Shown: positions 24,323 through 32,795 of the stretch, piece after piece
Position numbering within the stretch: the first letter of the stretch is position 1
How the letters are laid out: the number at the start of each line of letters is the position of its first letter
NCBI RefSeq assembly: GCF_030815255.1
Contig: NZ_JAUSWN010000005.1
Coordinates: 62,001 to 126,000, forward strand
DNA length: 64,000 nucleotides
From: Hathewaya limosa
Lineage (GTDB): Bacteria; Bacillota; Clostridia; Clostridiales; Clostridiaceae
Direction of reading: 5' to 3'
Position numbers and translations under genes: made by a program
Notes under the pieces: generated by a model
The model's database searches: none
What the model saw: only the letters and a program-made list of their open reading frames with translations
Told to the model about the DNA's origin: nothing

Positions 24323-24922
24323 CTATACCATTTCACTTGTTTGTTCAAGTTTCATATACATTTTTTCTTGTTGTTTTGTGGTGAATTGGAAGTAAATTTC
24401 AGTATTAGAAACAGACTTATGTCCAAGCCACCATTGAAGTTCTTTAATATCCATTTCCGATTCAGCTAAATGAACAGCAGTTGTGTGTTTAAGGGCATGA
24501 AAGTGATGTTTACTTTTATCGCTTATATTGGCTATTTTACAATATTTTTTCATTAAATAATCCAAAGTTTGCCTAGAAATAGGATTGTTTTTTTGGCTTT
24601 TAAATAATATTTCACAATTACAGGATGTTTTATAACTACTTATGTATGTATCAAGAGCTTTTTTAGTTTTAGGATCAAGCCTTATGGTATTGTTATTACT
24701 ACCTTTTAATCTTCTACAGTAAAGAGCTCCATTATTTTCATTGTAATCATCTAGCTTTATAAGAGCAATTTCAGAGGCTCTTAAGCCACACCTATAAGCC
24801 ACCCTAAATAATGCTAAGTCCCTAACGGCATGAGAGCTATCAGAAGACATAATTGCATTAAAAAATTTAGTTGCTTCTTGTTGTGTTAAATATTTCATTT
24901 TGTTGTCGGAATTTTTTTGCAT
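24323..24922 (-). CDS. Small tyrosine recombinase with Lys in the HxxR position
   Basis: A 199-residue tyrosine recombinase, essentially a catalytic domain without an arm-binding domain. Visible catalytic residues are R48 (CGLRASEIAL), H142, H168 (WWLGHKS) and Y177 (NTEIYFQF). The second arginine of the HxxR box is Lys here: HALKHTT, K145, codon AAA. The ATG follows AAAGGAG on the minus strand. Upstream lie 21-bp inverted and 14-bp direct repeats that look like recombination sites, as in resolvase modules such as TnpI. It could resolve or invert a local segment. Whether the Lys variant is active cannot be told from sequence. Confidence 0.85.
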   Translation of the reverse strand: MQKNSDNKMKYLTQQEATKFFNAIMSSDSSHAVRDLALFRVAYRCGLRASEIALIKLDDYNENNGALYCRRLKGSNNNTIRLDPKTKKALDTYISSYKTSCNCEILFKSQKNNPISRQTLDYLMKKYCKIANISDKSKHHFHALKHTTAVHLAESEMDIKELQWWLGHKSVSNTEIYFQFTTKQQEKMYMKLEQTSEMV

Positions 24923-24947
24923 AGTTGTTCTCCTTTGGATAATTGTA

Positions 24948-25155
24948 CAAAATAAATATTTTGTATAATTAATTATACCAAAAGATAGAAAATAATCAAA
25001 CTTTTTATGAAAAAAATTCGACTTAATAGCATATAATGGTTTATTTTGCCTAAATCTAAATAATATATTGGGAAAAATGAAACAAAATGTAATAATAGCA
25101 AATTTAGATAATACTGAATTGAATAAATTTTATACAAAATATTTATTTTGCCTAA
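24948..25155. repeat. Inverted and direct repeats upstream of the recombinase
   Basis: A 21-bp perfect inverted repeat lies at 24,948-24,968 and 25,130-25,150. Its core CAAAATAAATATTTTG is itself almost palindromic. TTTATTTTGCCTAA occurs as a direct repeat at 25,040-25,053 and 25,142-25,155. TATAATTAATTATA (from 24,964) is a further palindrome. The rest of the 518-bp space between the recombinase and the chemoreceptor holds no gene. The arrangement resembles a tyrosine-recombinase resolution or inversion site. Confidence 0.65.
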
Positions 25156-25441
25156 TCAATAATACAAGCTATTAATTCAAATGTAAATATAAAAAAGCAA
25201 ACTATAAAGGAACTATTATCCATAGGAAATTAAATAATAAAACTTAAGATTTGCATTTTATTTTTCTAAATTAAACTTTATCTATTAATTCAAATCCCAA
25301 GAATGTTATCGATTTTGCAATGAAAATTATCAATTTTGAGAAAATTACTTAAAGTAACCAAATAAAGGTGTAACCTTTAAAGGTAAAAAATAGAAAGTTT
25401 ATATGATAAATACATTTGTACATATTTAGGAGGAGATAAAA

Positions 25442-27154
25442 ATGAATTTTTTTAAAAATCTTAAAATATCCATCAAGTTGGTAACAAGTTTTTTTATAGT
25501 TATCTTTTTAATGGTTATTATTAGTACAGTAGGCATATTGAATATGAGCAAAATCAACAAGTCAACTAATGGGTTATATAATGACAATATAGTTGGAATT
25601 ACATCAATTAATACTATAAATAAGAATTTATTAACCATTTACCATGAAACTGAATTAATGATGTATATTAAAGATAGTAATAAATTAAATGAAATGACTG
25701 AAAACATTAAAAACCTTGTAGCAGAAGATGATAAAGAAGTTGAAGTGTATAAAACAGCAATTACCAAAGATGAAGATAAAAAATTAATGGATGAATTTGA
25801 AAAAAGATTGGTAGTTTATAGAGTAGCTAGAGGAGAATATGTGAAATTTATTAATGATGGAGATATAAGTAAAGCGACAAATAAATTACCTGAAGTTGCT
25901 AAAAAGAGAACTGACATGATGGAAGTATTAGACAAGATGGTTGAACAAAATAAAAAATGGGCTAAAGAAGCTATTAATACTAACAAAGATATATTTAATG
26001 ACTCACTTAAATTAAGTATTGGAATTATAGTATTTTCAATTATATTATTAATTGCAGGTGGATTATTAATAATAAGAGCTATAACAAAACCATTAAATAA
26101 TATAAAAGCTTTAGCTGAAAGATTATCTAATTATGACTTTTCAACTCCGATAGTAATAGGAAATGCTGATGAATTTGGACAAACAGGAGAAGCGTTGAAT
26201 AAGGCGCAAGAAAACGTAGGTTCTTTAATAAAAAGTGTTATGGATAGTGCTCAAGAGATAAGTGCATCTAGTGAGGAATTATCAGCAACTGTTGAGGAAA
26301 TGAGTTCAAAATTTGAAGATATAAATGCCTCAACAAGAGAAATTAATTCTGGAGTACAAGAAACCAGTGCTACAGCGGAAGAAGTCTCAGCATCAATGCA
26401 GGAGGTAGATTCTAGTGTTTCCGTATTATCAAGTAAAGCTGTAGATGGAAGCAGTAATGCCATTGAAATAAAGGATAGGGCAACTAAGGTTGAACAGGAT
26501 AGTAAATCAGCAGTTAAAAACACGAGAGTGATTTATATTGAAATGGAAAAAGAAGTTTTAAAGAATATTGAACAGGGAAAAGTTGTTGAAGATATTAAAG
26601 TTATGGCAGATACCATTGCAAGTATAGCAGAACAAACTAATTTATTAGCACTTAATGCAGCTATAGAAGCAGCAAGAGCAGGAGAACAGGGAAGAGGCTT
26701 TGCTGTAGTTGCAGAGGAAGTAAGAAAACTGGCAGAACAGTCTTCAATTACTGTAGAAAATGTTAAATCTACTATAGAGAGAGTACAGGGAGCTTTTCAA
26801 GATTTATCTAAAAATAGTAGTGGATTATTAAATTTTATGAGCGATAAAGTAGTTCCACAGTTTGAAGGTTTTGTACAAATAGGGGAGCAATATCAGAATG
26901 ATGGAAGTTTTGTAAATGATATGTCAGAAGAATTAGCTTCTATGACAGAAGAAATTTCAGCAACCATAAACCAAGTTAGTGAAGCAGTTCAGAATATGGC
27001 AGAAATGGCTCAAAGATCTTCAGAAAATTCAAATGGAATACAAGAAAGTGTTAATGAATCTACTAAAGCTATGGAGCAAGTAGCACATACAGCTCAAAAT
27101 CAAGCAGAGCTTGCTCAGGAACTTAATGAAATGGTTCTAAGATTTAAAGTTTAA
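25442..27154 (+). CDS. Methyl-accepting chemotaxis protein (4HB type)
   Basis: A membrane chemoreceptor that would signal to CheA/CheW. The 570 residues show an N-terminal membrane helix (about 10-32), a four-helix-bundle ligand domain to about 190, a second membrane helix (SIGIIVFSIILLIAGGLLII), a HAMP domain ending in NADEFGQTGEA, and a long signalling helix pair with the hairpin tip IASIAEQTNLLALNAAIEAARAGEQGRGFAVVAEEVRKLAEQS. AGGAGG precedes the ATG. No CheR-docking pentapeptide was noticed at the C-terminus. Decayed copies of receptor sequence lie upstream. Confidence 0.92.
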   Translation: MNFFKNLKISIKLVTSFFIVIFLMVIISTVGILNMSKINKSTNGLYNDNIVGITSINTINKNLLTIYHETELMMYIKDSNKLNEMTENIKNLVAEDDKEVEVYKTAITKDEDKKLMDEFEKRLVVYRVARGEYVKFINDGDISKATNKLPEVAKKRTDMMEVLDKMVEQNKKWAKEAINTNKDIFNDSLKLSIGIIVFSIILLIAGGLLIIRAITKPLNNIKALAERLSNYDFSTPIVIGNADEFGQTGEALNKAQENVGSLIKSVMDSAQEISASSEELSATVEEMSSKFEDINASTREINSGVQETSATAEEVSASMQEVDSSVSVLSSKAVDGSSNAIEIKDRATKVEQDSKSAVKNTRVIYIEMEKEVLKNIEQGKVVEDIKVMADTIASIAEQTNLLALNAAIEAARAGEQGRGFAVVAEEVRKLAEQSSITVENVKSTIERVQGAFQDLSKNSSGLLNFMSDKVVPQFEGFVQIGEQYQNDGSFVNDMSEELASMTEEISATINQVSEAVQNMAEMAQRSSENSNGIQESVNESTKAMEQVAHTAQNQAELAQELNEMVLRFKV

Positions 27155-27225
27155 AATTATGAAGTTATTTACAGGGTGAAAAGAAGCAAATTAACAGAAT
27201 TAAAAAGTAATAAAGGAGCAGTAAT

Positions 27226-28911
27226 ATGGTTAAAAAATCTAATGATAGAATAAAGAAAAGATTATTTAAGTCATATCTAGGAATGTTTATTTTGTTTTTT
27301 ATTTCAATTATAGTGATTACTTTTGTTTCGTTTATGGGGGCTAAAAAGACGTTAACAAAATTAGGGGAAGAAGCTTTAAAAAATAGAATTAATATGGGTA
27401 TTGAAATGATGGACATGCTAGAAACTCAAGTTGAAAATTCTAAGATAACAAGAGAGGAAGCACAGGAAGTATTTAGAACTAAAATGCTAAATAAGAAAAG
27501 CAGTGATGGTAAGACTAGAGGATTAAATAAAAAACTAGAGCTTGATATTGAAGCATATATGTATGCTATAGATAGCAATGGAAATGAAAAGATGCATCCT
27601 TTTAAGGAAGGAGAGAATATTTCAAAGGTAGTTGATAATAAAGGCCAAAATGTTACTAAACTTATTATTGATGAAGGGAAAAATCCTAAAAATGGGGGTA
27701 TAATAGCATTTTCATGGAAAAATCCCGGAGAAAAGAAAGCTAGAGATAAGGTAAATGTAGTAGCTTATTATGAACCTTGGGATTGGTATTTAAATGTAGG
27801 GTGTTATTATCAAGATTTTTATGGAAACATAGTATCTATATTTGTCGATATACTTATAGTAACTGTGGTTATTTTATTATTAAGCATATTTCTTATAAGA
27901 TCTATAATATCCAAGAAAGTTGAACCATTAAATAAATTAATTGAATTAATGCAAAGAATAGGTGATGGGGATTTAAGTTCTAAAACAGATGTTAATTCAA
28001 AGGATGAATTAGGATATATGGCTAATATATTAAATAATACCTTAGATGAAATAAAATCCATAATAGTAAGTCTTAAAAGTGTTTCAGAAAAAATAAATGA
28101 AAAGGTTAAGTATGTAAATGAAGCTAGTGAAAGCACTCTTGAGGCATCTCATCACATAACAGAAGCAATAGAAGAAATTACTTGTGCGGCAGGGGATACC
28201 ACAAGGGATATGGAAGTAAGCGTTAATGCAGGAAGACTTAACTCTAATGTGCTAAACATATTAAAAGATTTAGAAGAAAAAAGTTCAGAAAACTTTAATT
28301 TATCAGAAGAAACTGCTAATAATATGAATTTATTAACTGAAAAATCAAATACAATAGTAGAGATAATAAATACCATAGAAAATATATCTAAACAGATTAA
28401 TTTATTGGCATTAAATGCGTCTATTGAAGCATCGAGAGCAGGGGAAGCTGGAAGAGGTTTTGCGGTAGTGGCTCAAGGAATAAAGGATTTGTCATCACAA
28501 ACAGAGGAGGCTACAATTCAAATAAATGAACATATAAATGAACTTATAAAAGCAATTGAATATTCAGGAGAAAGTGTTATAAAAACAAAACAATCTTCAG
28601 AAATTCAAAGAAATACTATAAAAGAAACACAAGGTATCCTTAAAGAAGTTATAAGATTTATAGAAGAGATTCCAAAACATATAAAAAACAATGTTGATAA
28701 AATAGAAGAAACTTATAACAAAAAGGATATGGTAAATAACTCTATGAATTCAGTACTAAGTTTAACACAAGGCATATCAGCAGCTACAGAAGAAATAGCA
28801 TCCTCAATAACAGAGGTCAATAGGAATATATCAGAAATAGATGACATGATAAAAGATTTAGATAATAATGCAAATGAGTTAAGTCAAAAATCAGATAAAT
28901 TCAAAGTATAG
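27226..28911 (+). CDS. Methyl-accepting chemotaxis protein with Cache sensor
   Basis: A 561-residue chemoreceptor with a single-Cache extracellular sensor. The order is membrane helix (about 18-40), sCache domain (YMYAIDSNGNEKMHPFKEG, then GIIAFSWKNPGEKKARDKVNVVAYYEPWDWYLNVGCYY, the sCache_2 signature) and a second membrane helix near 205-225. HAMP (LGYMANILNNTLDEI) and a signalling domain with the tip ISKQINLLALNASIEASRAGEAGRGFAVVAQGIKDLSSQ follow. sCache_2 receptors often bind small organic acids. It follows the first receptor by about 70 nt and may be co-transcribed with it. Confidence 0.92.
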   Translation: MVKKSNDRIKKRLFKSYLGMFILFFISIIVITFVSFMGAKKTLTKLGEEALKNRINMGIEMMDMLETQVENSKITREEAQEVFRTKMLNKKSSDGKTRGLNKKLELDIEAYMYAIDSNGNEKMHPFKEGENISKVVDNKGQNVTKLIIDEGKNPKNGGIIAFSWKNPGEKKARDKVNVVAYYEPWDWYLNVGCYYQDFYGNIVSIFVDILIVTVVILLLSIFLIRSIISKKVEPLNKLIELMQRIGDGDLSSKTDVNSKDELGYMANILNNTLDEIKSIIVSLKSVSEKINEKVKYVNEASESTLEASHHITEAIEEITCAAGDTTRDMEVSVNAGRLNSNVLNILKDLEEKSSENFNLSEETANNMNLLTEKSNTIVEIINTIENISKQINLLALNASIEASRAGEAGRGFAVVAQGIKDLSSQTEEATIQINEHINELIKAIEYSGESVIKTKQSSEIQRNTIKETQGILKEVIRFIEEIPKHIKNNVDKIEETYNKKDMVNNSMNSVLSLTQGISAATEEIASSITEVNRNISEIDDMIKDLDNNANELSQKSDKFKV

Positions 28912-28985
28912 AAAAATACAGTTTTTTATAATTATATATTTAAATATATAGTTATATGTAGTGAGCTGAAGCAATGGAGGGGTAT

Positions 28986-30299
28986 ATGGAGTACAAGGGA
29001 GTTAAAAAGAAATTTTCATCAATGGATTTTTATAATATAGACTTTTCTATTGAAAATTTTAAAAAGATATTTAACGAAAAATTATCAGATAAAAAGGACG
29101 TGGCAGTAATACTCGCATCTATATCTAATCTTAAGCACTATAACTATGTATTAGGGTATGAATATGGTGATTATATATTAGAAAATGTTTTTGATAAGAT
29201 AAATAATTTTATTAAAAAAAAGGGGATTATTTGTAGATTCGGAGGAGATACATTATTAATACTTTTGTATGAAAAGTCTAGAAAAAATATTATAGATCTA
29301 TTAAAAGGAATCATAAATGACTTTAATGATCCTATTGAAATTGGTAATGAAAGAATAAGAATTCTATTTAATATGGGGATAGTTCAATATCCCCGTGATT
29401 CTAAAAGCCTCGATGATATTTTTAAATATGCTGAAATAGCGTTAGATTACTCCCAAAAAGATGGGCAAGATATTTACAGATTTTTCACATCCGATATGTA
29501 TGAAAACAATAATAGAAGATGGGAACTAGAAAATGATGTTTTGAATGCTATAAGTAATGAGGAATTTATTTTATACTACCAGCCTCAAGTAGATATTTCT
29601 AAAAACAAGGTATGTGGAGCGGAAGTGCTTTTAAGATGGAATCACCCTAAATATGGAGTACTAACACCTATAAATTTTATTGATTCAGTTGAGGAAAATG
29701 GGACAATAAGGGAAATAGGTAAATTTATTTTTAGTGAAGTTTGTAATGAAATAAATAAATACAAAAGCTTAGTATATGATGATTTGAAGATGTCTATAAA
29801 TATATCGGAAAAACAATTGTCAGATGATTCATTTTTAGATTCTATAAAGAACATACTTAAAGAAAGTAAAATAAATGGCAAATTTATTAACATAGAGATG
29901 ACTGAAAGACTACTGGTAAGCCCTACAGATAAAACCTTGCATATTCTTAAGGAATTAAGAAATATGGGAATTGGAATTTTAATTGATGACTTTGGAACGA
30001 AATACTCATCTTTAAATTACTTGTGCAACTTGCCGATAACTGGAATAAAAATAGATAAATCATTTATAGATAAAATCTCAAATTTCGACAAAGAGTTTAT
30101 TGTTATCAAACATATAATTAATCTTGCACATGAATTAGGGATTGAAGTCATAGCAGAGGGTGTAGAGTATAAGGAACAATTAGATTGTTTGATTAATATT
30201 AATTGCAATAAAATTCAAGGATTTATTTTTGGTAAGCCTATGCCATTACAAGATTTTATAAAACTAGTTACTTCAACATTCTATCTTAAATTAAAATGA
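28986..30299 (+). CDS. c-di-GMP phosphodiesterase with degenerate GGDEF and EAL domain
   Basis: A soluble GGDEF-EAL protein without a membrane helix. The start at ATG 28,986 follows GGAGG by 5 nt; ATG 28,974 is in frame just before. The GGDEF motif reads FGGDTLL instead of GG(D/E)EF, so cyclase activity is unlikely and a GTP-binding regulatory role is possible. The EAL domain looks complete: AEVLLRWNHP (EVL form), NISEKQL, IEMTERLL, DDFGTKYSSLNYL, IKIDKSFI, VIAEGVE and QGFIFGKPM. It would hydrolyse c-di-GMP to pGpG, opposing the diguanylate cyclase at 32,796. Being downstream of two chemoreceptors, it may tie motility to c-di-GMP level. Confidence 0.88.
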   Translation: MEYKGVKKKFSSMDFYNIDFSIENFKKIFNEKLSDKKDVAVILASISNLKHYNYVLGYEYGDYILENVFDKINNFIKKKGIICRFGGDTLLILLYEKSRKNIIDLLKGIINDFNDPIEIGNERIRILFNMGIVQYPRDSKSLDDIFKYAEIALDYSQKDGQDIYRFFTSDMYENNNRRWELENDVLNAISNEEFILYYQPQVDISKNKVCGAEVLLRWNHPKYGVLTPINFIDSVEENGTIREIGKFIFSEVCNEINKYKSLVYDDLKMSINISEKQLSDDSFLDSIKNILKESKINGKFINIEMTERLLVSPTDKTLHILKELRNMGIGILIDDFGTKYSSLNYLCNLPITGIKIDKSFIDKISNFDKEFIVIKHIINLAHELGIEVIAEGVEYKEQLDCLININCNKIQGFIFGKPMPLQDFIKLVTSTFYLKLK

Positions 30300-30599
30300 A
30301 TACACCTATCTTATAAAGCGGGTGATGAATTGTTATTTAGCGTTAGATAAGTAAATTTTCTTATATAAATATTAAGATAAAAGAAAAAATAGTGATTTTA
30401 TCATTTTTATAGCGTAATATCCTTATAGATGATCGCAGAATTGAAAATTTAAAAATGTTGATAACTTTTGAGAATTTACTTAAAAACCTAAAAAAAGAGC
30501 ATGACAAAAAGCCTTTTGATAAAAAGGCATGCGTAGCATGTGGACTGATGTTTAATTGTGGATATATTAATTAAGCAGCTATTTTAAGAAGTTATTTAT
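30300..30599. other. Intergenic stretch with possible GGDEF-tail remnant
   Basis: No intact gene. The text near 30,452-30,560 reads FENLLKNLKKEHDKKPFDKKACVACG in one frame, resembling the end of some GGDEF domains, and is followed by stops. The support is weak. Confidence 0.25.
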
Positions 30600-31172
30600 A
30601 CTTCTAATATATTAAATATTATTTATGGCGTAAAGCAGTATAACATTTATAAGTTTAGAAATAGCAGTTAGATATAAATCAGCATGCATAGTTGATCTTA
30701 GATGTTCGATACATGGATTGAATTTAAAAGAAGATAGGCATCGTACAAATAGGATAACTTTCATGCCATTCTGGAGAATTTATTTGAACACCTGGATAAA
30801 GTCTAAAATCGTTATGGGGATAAACGTAAGTCATGGATCACTTTTTTTATAAGCAGATGGATTTTAACATGTATGATAGCATTTTCATTGATTATCTTTA
30901 CGAGATTTTGGGTAGGTAAATTTAAATCTTAAGCTTCTGTTTTTGCCTTTACAAGAACCTCCTGATTTACAAGAATCTTTAGTTAAAGTGCAAAGAGTGA
31001 TAACTTTAATATCATACTCTAAATCTCCAATCTTACTATTAGCTTGATTTCGAGGATTAAGATGAATAAATACTTTTTTCAAAAATGGAAAAATTACTAG
31101 ATTTAATGAAGCATTATCATAAAAATATTTTTGTTCTCTTTCTCTATATTCTATTAGTTTGTGTGGTAACAT
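30600..31172 (-). pseudogene. Decayed IS1182-like DDE transposase
   Basis: Minus-strand fragments of one transposase in several frames. The first (30,885-31,172) reads FLKKVFIHLNPRNQANSK and KGKNRSLRFKFTYPKSR, as in the middle of IS1182-type transposases. The next (about 30,740-30,850) reads MTYVYPHNDFRLYPGV and EWHESYPICT, matching the conserved YPhkDlRlYPG...W...Y..RT region near the catalytic Glu. The last (about 30,640-30,730) resembles the transposase C-terminus (LRSTMHADLYLTAISKL). Stops and frameshifts separate the pieces, so the gene is dead. The TnpB element lies directly beside it. Confidence 0.7.
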
Positions 31173-31196
31173 TTATTATTTCATAGTGGAGGAAAA

Positions 31197-31273
31197 TATA
31201 AAAAACTAACGACTAAAAAGTTAGGCGAAGCAACGCTTGCGGAATTCCGGAAGCCACTAATAATATCCTTAAA
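31197..31273 (+). mobile_element. Probable left-end region of the TnpB element
   Basis: Subterminal hairpins typical of IS200/IS605 elements lie just before tnpB: CTAAC...GTTAG (31,206-31,225) and an imperfect CTTGCGGAATTCCGGAAG palindrome (about 31,236-31,253). The exact left terminus and the target motif cannot be defined without an empty site. Confidence 0.5.
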
Positions 31274-31288
31274 AAAGGAGGAATACAT

Positions 31289-32560
31289 ATGCCTAGAAAA
31301 CCTACTAAAAAAGTATTGTTTGGTATTCAAAAACAGCAACTTAAACATTTAACTGCTAATGAATATAAGGTTCTTAGAGAATTATGTGTATTAACTAAAA
31401 ATATATACAACGTAGCTTTATATAATGTTAGACAATATTATTTTACTGAAAAAAGTTTTTTAGGTTACAATAGCAACTATCAGCTTTGTAAGTACAATAA
31501 GAATTATCAAATGCTTAATAGTAATTCAGCTCAAAAAATTATGAAAATTGTTGATAGAACCTTTAAGTCTTTTTTTGCATTAATTCAAATGGCTAAAAAA
31601 GGTGAATACCAATATAAAGATATCAAATTACCTAAGTATATACCCAAAAATGGATTCTTTAATTTAATATTTGGTGAGTTTAATACTTCTAAAAATAGGT
31701 TTACTGTACCTATGTCTCCTGCTTTCAAAAGATTATATGGAAAAGTTGAGATTAATATACCGTCTAATTTAAAAGACAAGAAGATTAAAGAGGTTAGAAT
31801 ACTACCTAAAGGTAATGATGCAAGGTTCTTTGAAATTCAATGGATTTATGAAATTCAAGAATTCAAAGGAAATTTAGATAAAAGCAATATACTTGCCATT
31901 GATTTAGGTATAGATAACTTATGCACTTGCATTACCAATAGTGGTAAGGCTTTTATAATTGATGGTAAAAAACTAAAATCAATAAATCAATGGGCTAATA
32001 AAGAAAATATAAGAGTTCAAGGTATAAAAGATAAGCAAAAGATTGAGAAGACTACTAAAACTCAAAGAAAACTATGGAGTAAAAGGCAAAATAAAGTTAA
32101 TGACTATCTAAATAAAACTGTAAAAACTATTATAAATTATTGTATAAGTAACAATATAGGTACTATTGTTGTTGGATACAATCCTACTATTCAAAGAAAA
32201 GTTAATTTAGGTAAGATTAATAATCAAAACTTTGTTAATATTCCAATAGGTATTATAAGGGAAAAACTAAATTATCAATGTCAAAGATATAATATAAACT
32301 TAATAGAACAGGAAGAAAGTTATACGTCAAAAGCTGATTTTTTAGCTAATGACAGTATGCCTATTTATAATGCTTTTGATAAAAAGGTTTATATTTTTAG
32401 TGGTAAAAGAATATCAAGAGGGCAATATAAATCATCAACAGGGGTTATATTAAATGCAGATATTAATGCTTCTCTTAATATAATGAGAAAAACCAATACA
32501 ACCGATATTGATTTAATTTACAAAGAATACTTAAATCCAATAAGAATTAAAATAGCTTAA
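31289..32560 (+). CDS. tnpB: TnpB RNA-guided nuclease (IS200/IS605 OrfB), zinc-finger-less variant
   Basis: A 423-residue TnpB, the ancestor-type of Cas12 nucleases, which cuts DNA guided by an RNA from the element's right end. RuvC-I Asp is in ILAIDLGIDNLCTC and RuvC-III Asp in LNADINASLNIM. The usual RuvC-II Glu site (VVEDL) reads TIVVGYNP with Gly instead. An alternative Glu is available in QEESYTSKADF. The CxxC...CxxC zinc finger between RuvC-II and -III is absent; the segment DKKVYIFSGKRISRGQY replaces it. Perfect AAGGAGG site. No tnpA was found, so mobility would need a helper in trans. The reading frame is intact. Confidence 0.9.
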   Translation: MPRKPTKKVLFGIQKQQLKHLTANEYKVLRELCVLTKNIYNVALYNVRQYYFTEKSFLGYNSNYQLCKYNKNYQMLNSNSAQKIMKIVDRTFKSFFALIQMAKKGEYQYKDIKLPKYIPKNGFFNLIFGEFNTSKNRFTVPMSPAFKRLYGKVEINIPSNLKDKKIKEVRILPKGNDARFFEIQWIYEIQEFKGNLDKSNILAIDLGIDNLCTCITNSGKAFIIDGKKLKSINQWANKENIRVQGIKDKQKIEKTTKTQRKLWSKRQNKVNDYLNKTVKTIINYCISNNIGTIVVGYNPTIQRKVNLGKINNQNFVNIPIGIIREKLNYQCQRYNINLIEQEESYTSKADFLANDSMPIYNAFDKKVYIFSGKRISRGQYKSSTGVILNADINASLNIMRKTNTTDIDLIYKEYLNPIRIKIA

Positions 32561-32735
32561 ATGTAAACTGATAGTAGAAATACTTACAGTATAGGGCGTA
32601 CTTGGACACGCTGAAAGGAATAAGGTTTCCTAATTATTTAGGTTTACAATAATAACAAACTTCCTTATAAAAAAGAATCTCTAACCTTAATGTAGGGAGG
32701 TGGGGAGGGTTCAAAAGAATAAAACTAATTAAACA
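32561..32735 (+). ncRNA. Right end of the TnpB element, probable omega-RNA 3-prime part
   Basis: The region after tnpB contains stable hairpins: GCGTacttggacACGC (about 32,598-32,613) and CCTAAttatTTAGG (32,629-32,642). A GC-rich AGGGAGGTGGGGAGGG then runs up to TTCAA at about 32,693-32,713. In TnpB systems the omega-RNA covers the end of tnpB and the right end, and the guide begins just outside the element. TCAA here resembles the right cleavage site of IS608-type elements, so the guide may start near 32,714 (AAGAATAAAACT). The exact boundary is inferred. Confidence 0.5.
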
Positions 32736-32795
32736 ACACATTTATTAGTAGAAGATAGGATTTTAATATAATGAAAGTAGGTAGAAGTATATAGG

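Noticed and set aside
24948..25155. CRISPR-like repeats
   Set aside because: Only two or three copies, in inverted and direct orientation, without regular spacers or cas genes.
25300..25345. Sigma-D promoter before the chemoreceptor
   Set aside because: The repeated TATCGATTTT motif does not match the TAAA-N15-GCCGATAA pattern on the coding strand.
30885..31172. Minus-strand open frame of 95 residues as an independent gene
   Set aside because: No ribosome site, and its text fits the middle of an IS1182-like transposase that continues in other frames; listed as pseudogene.
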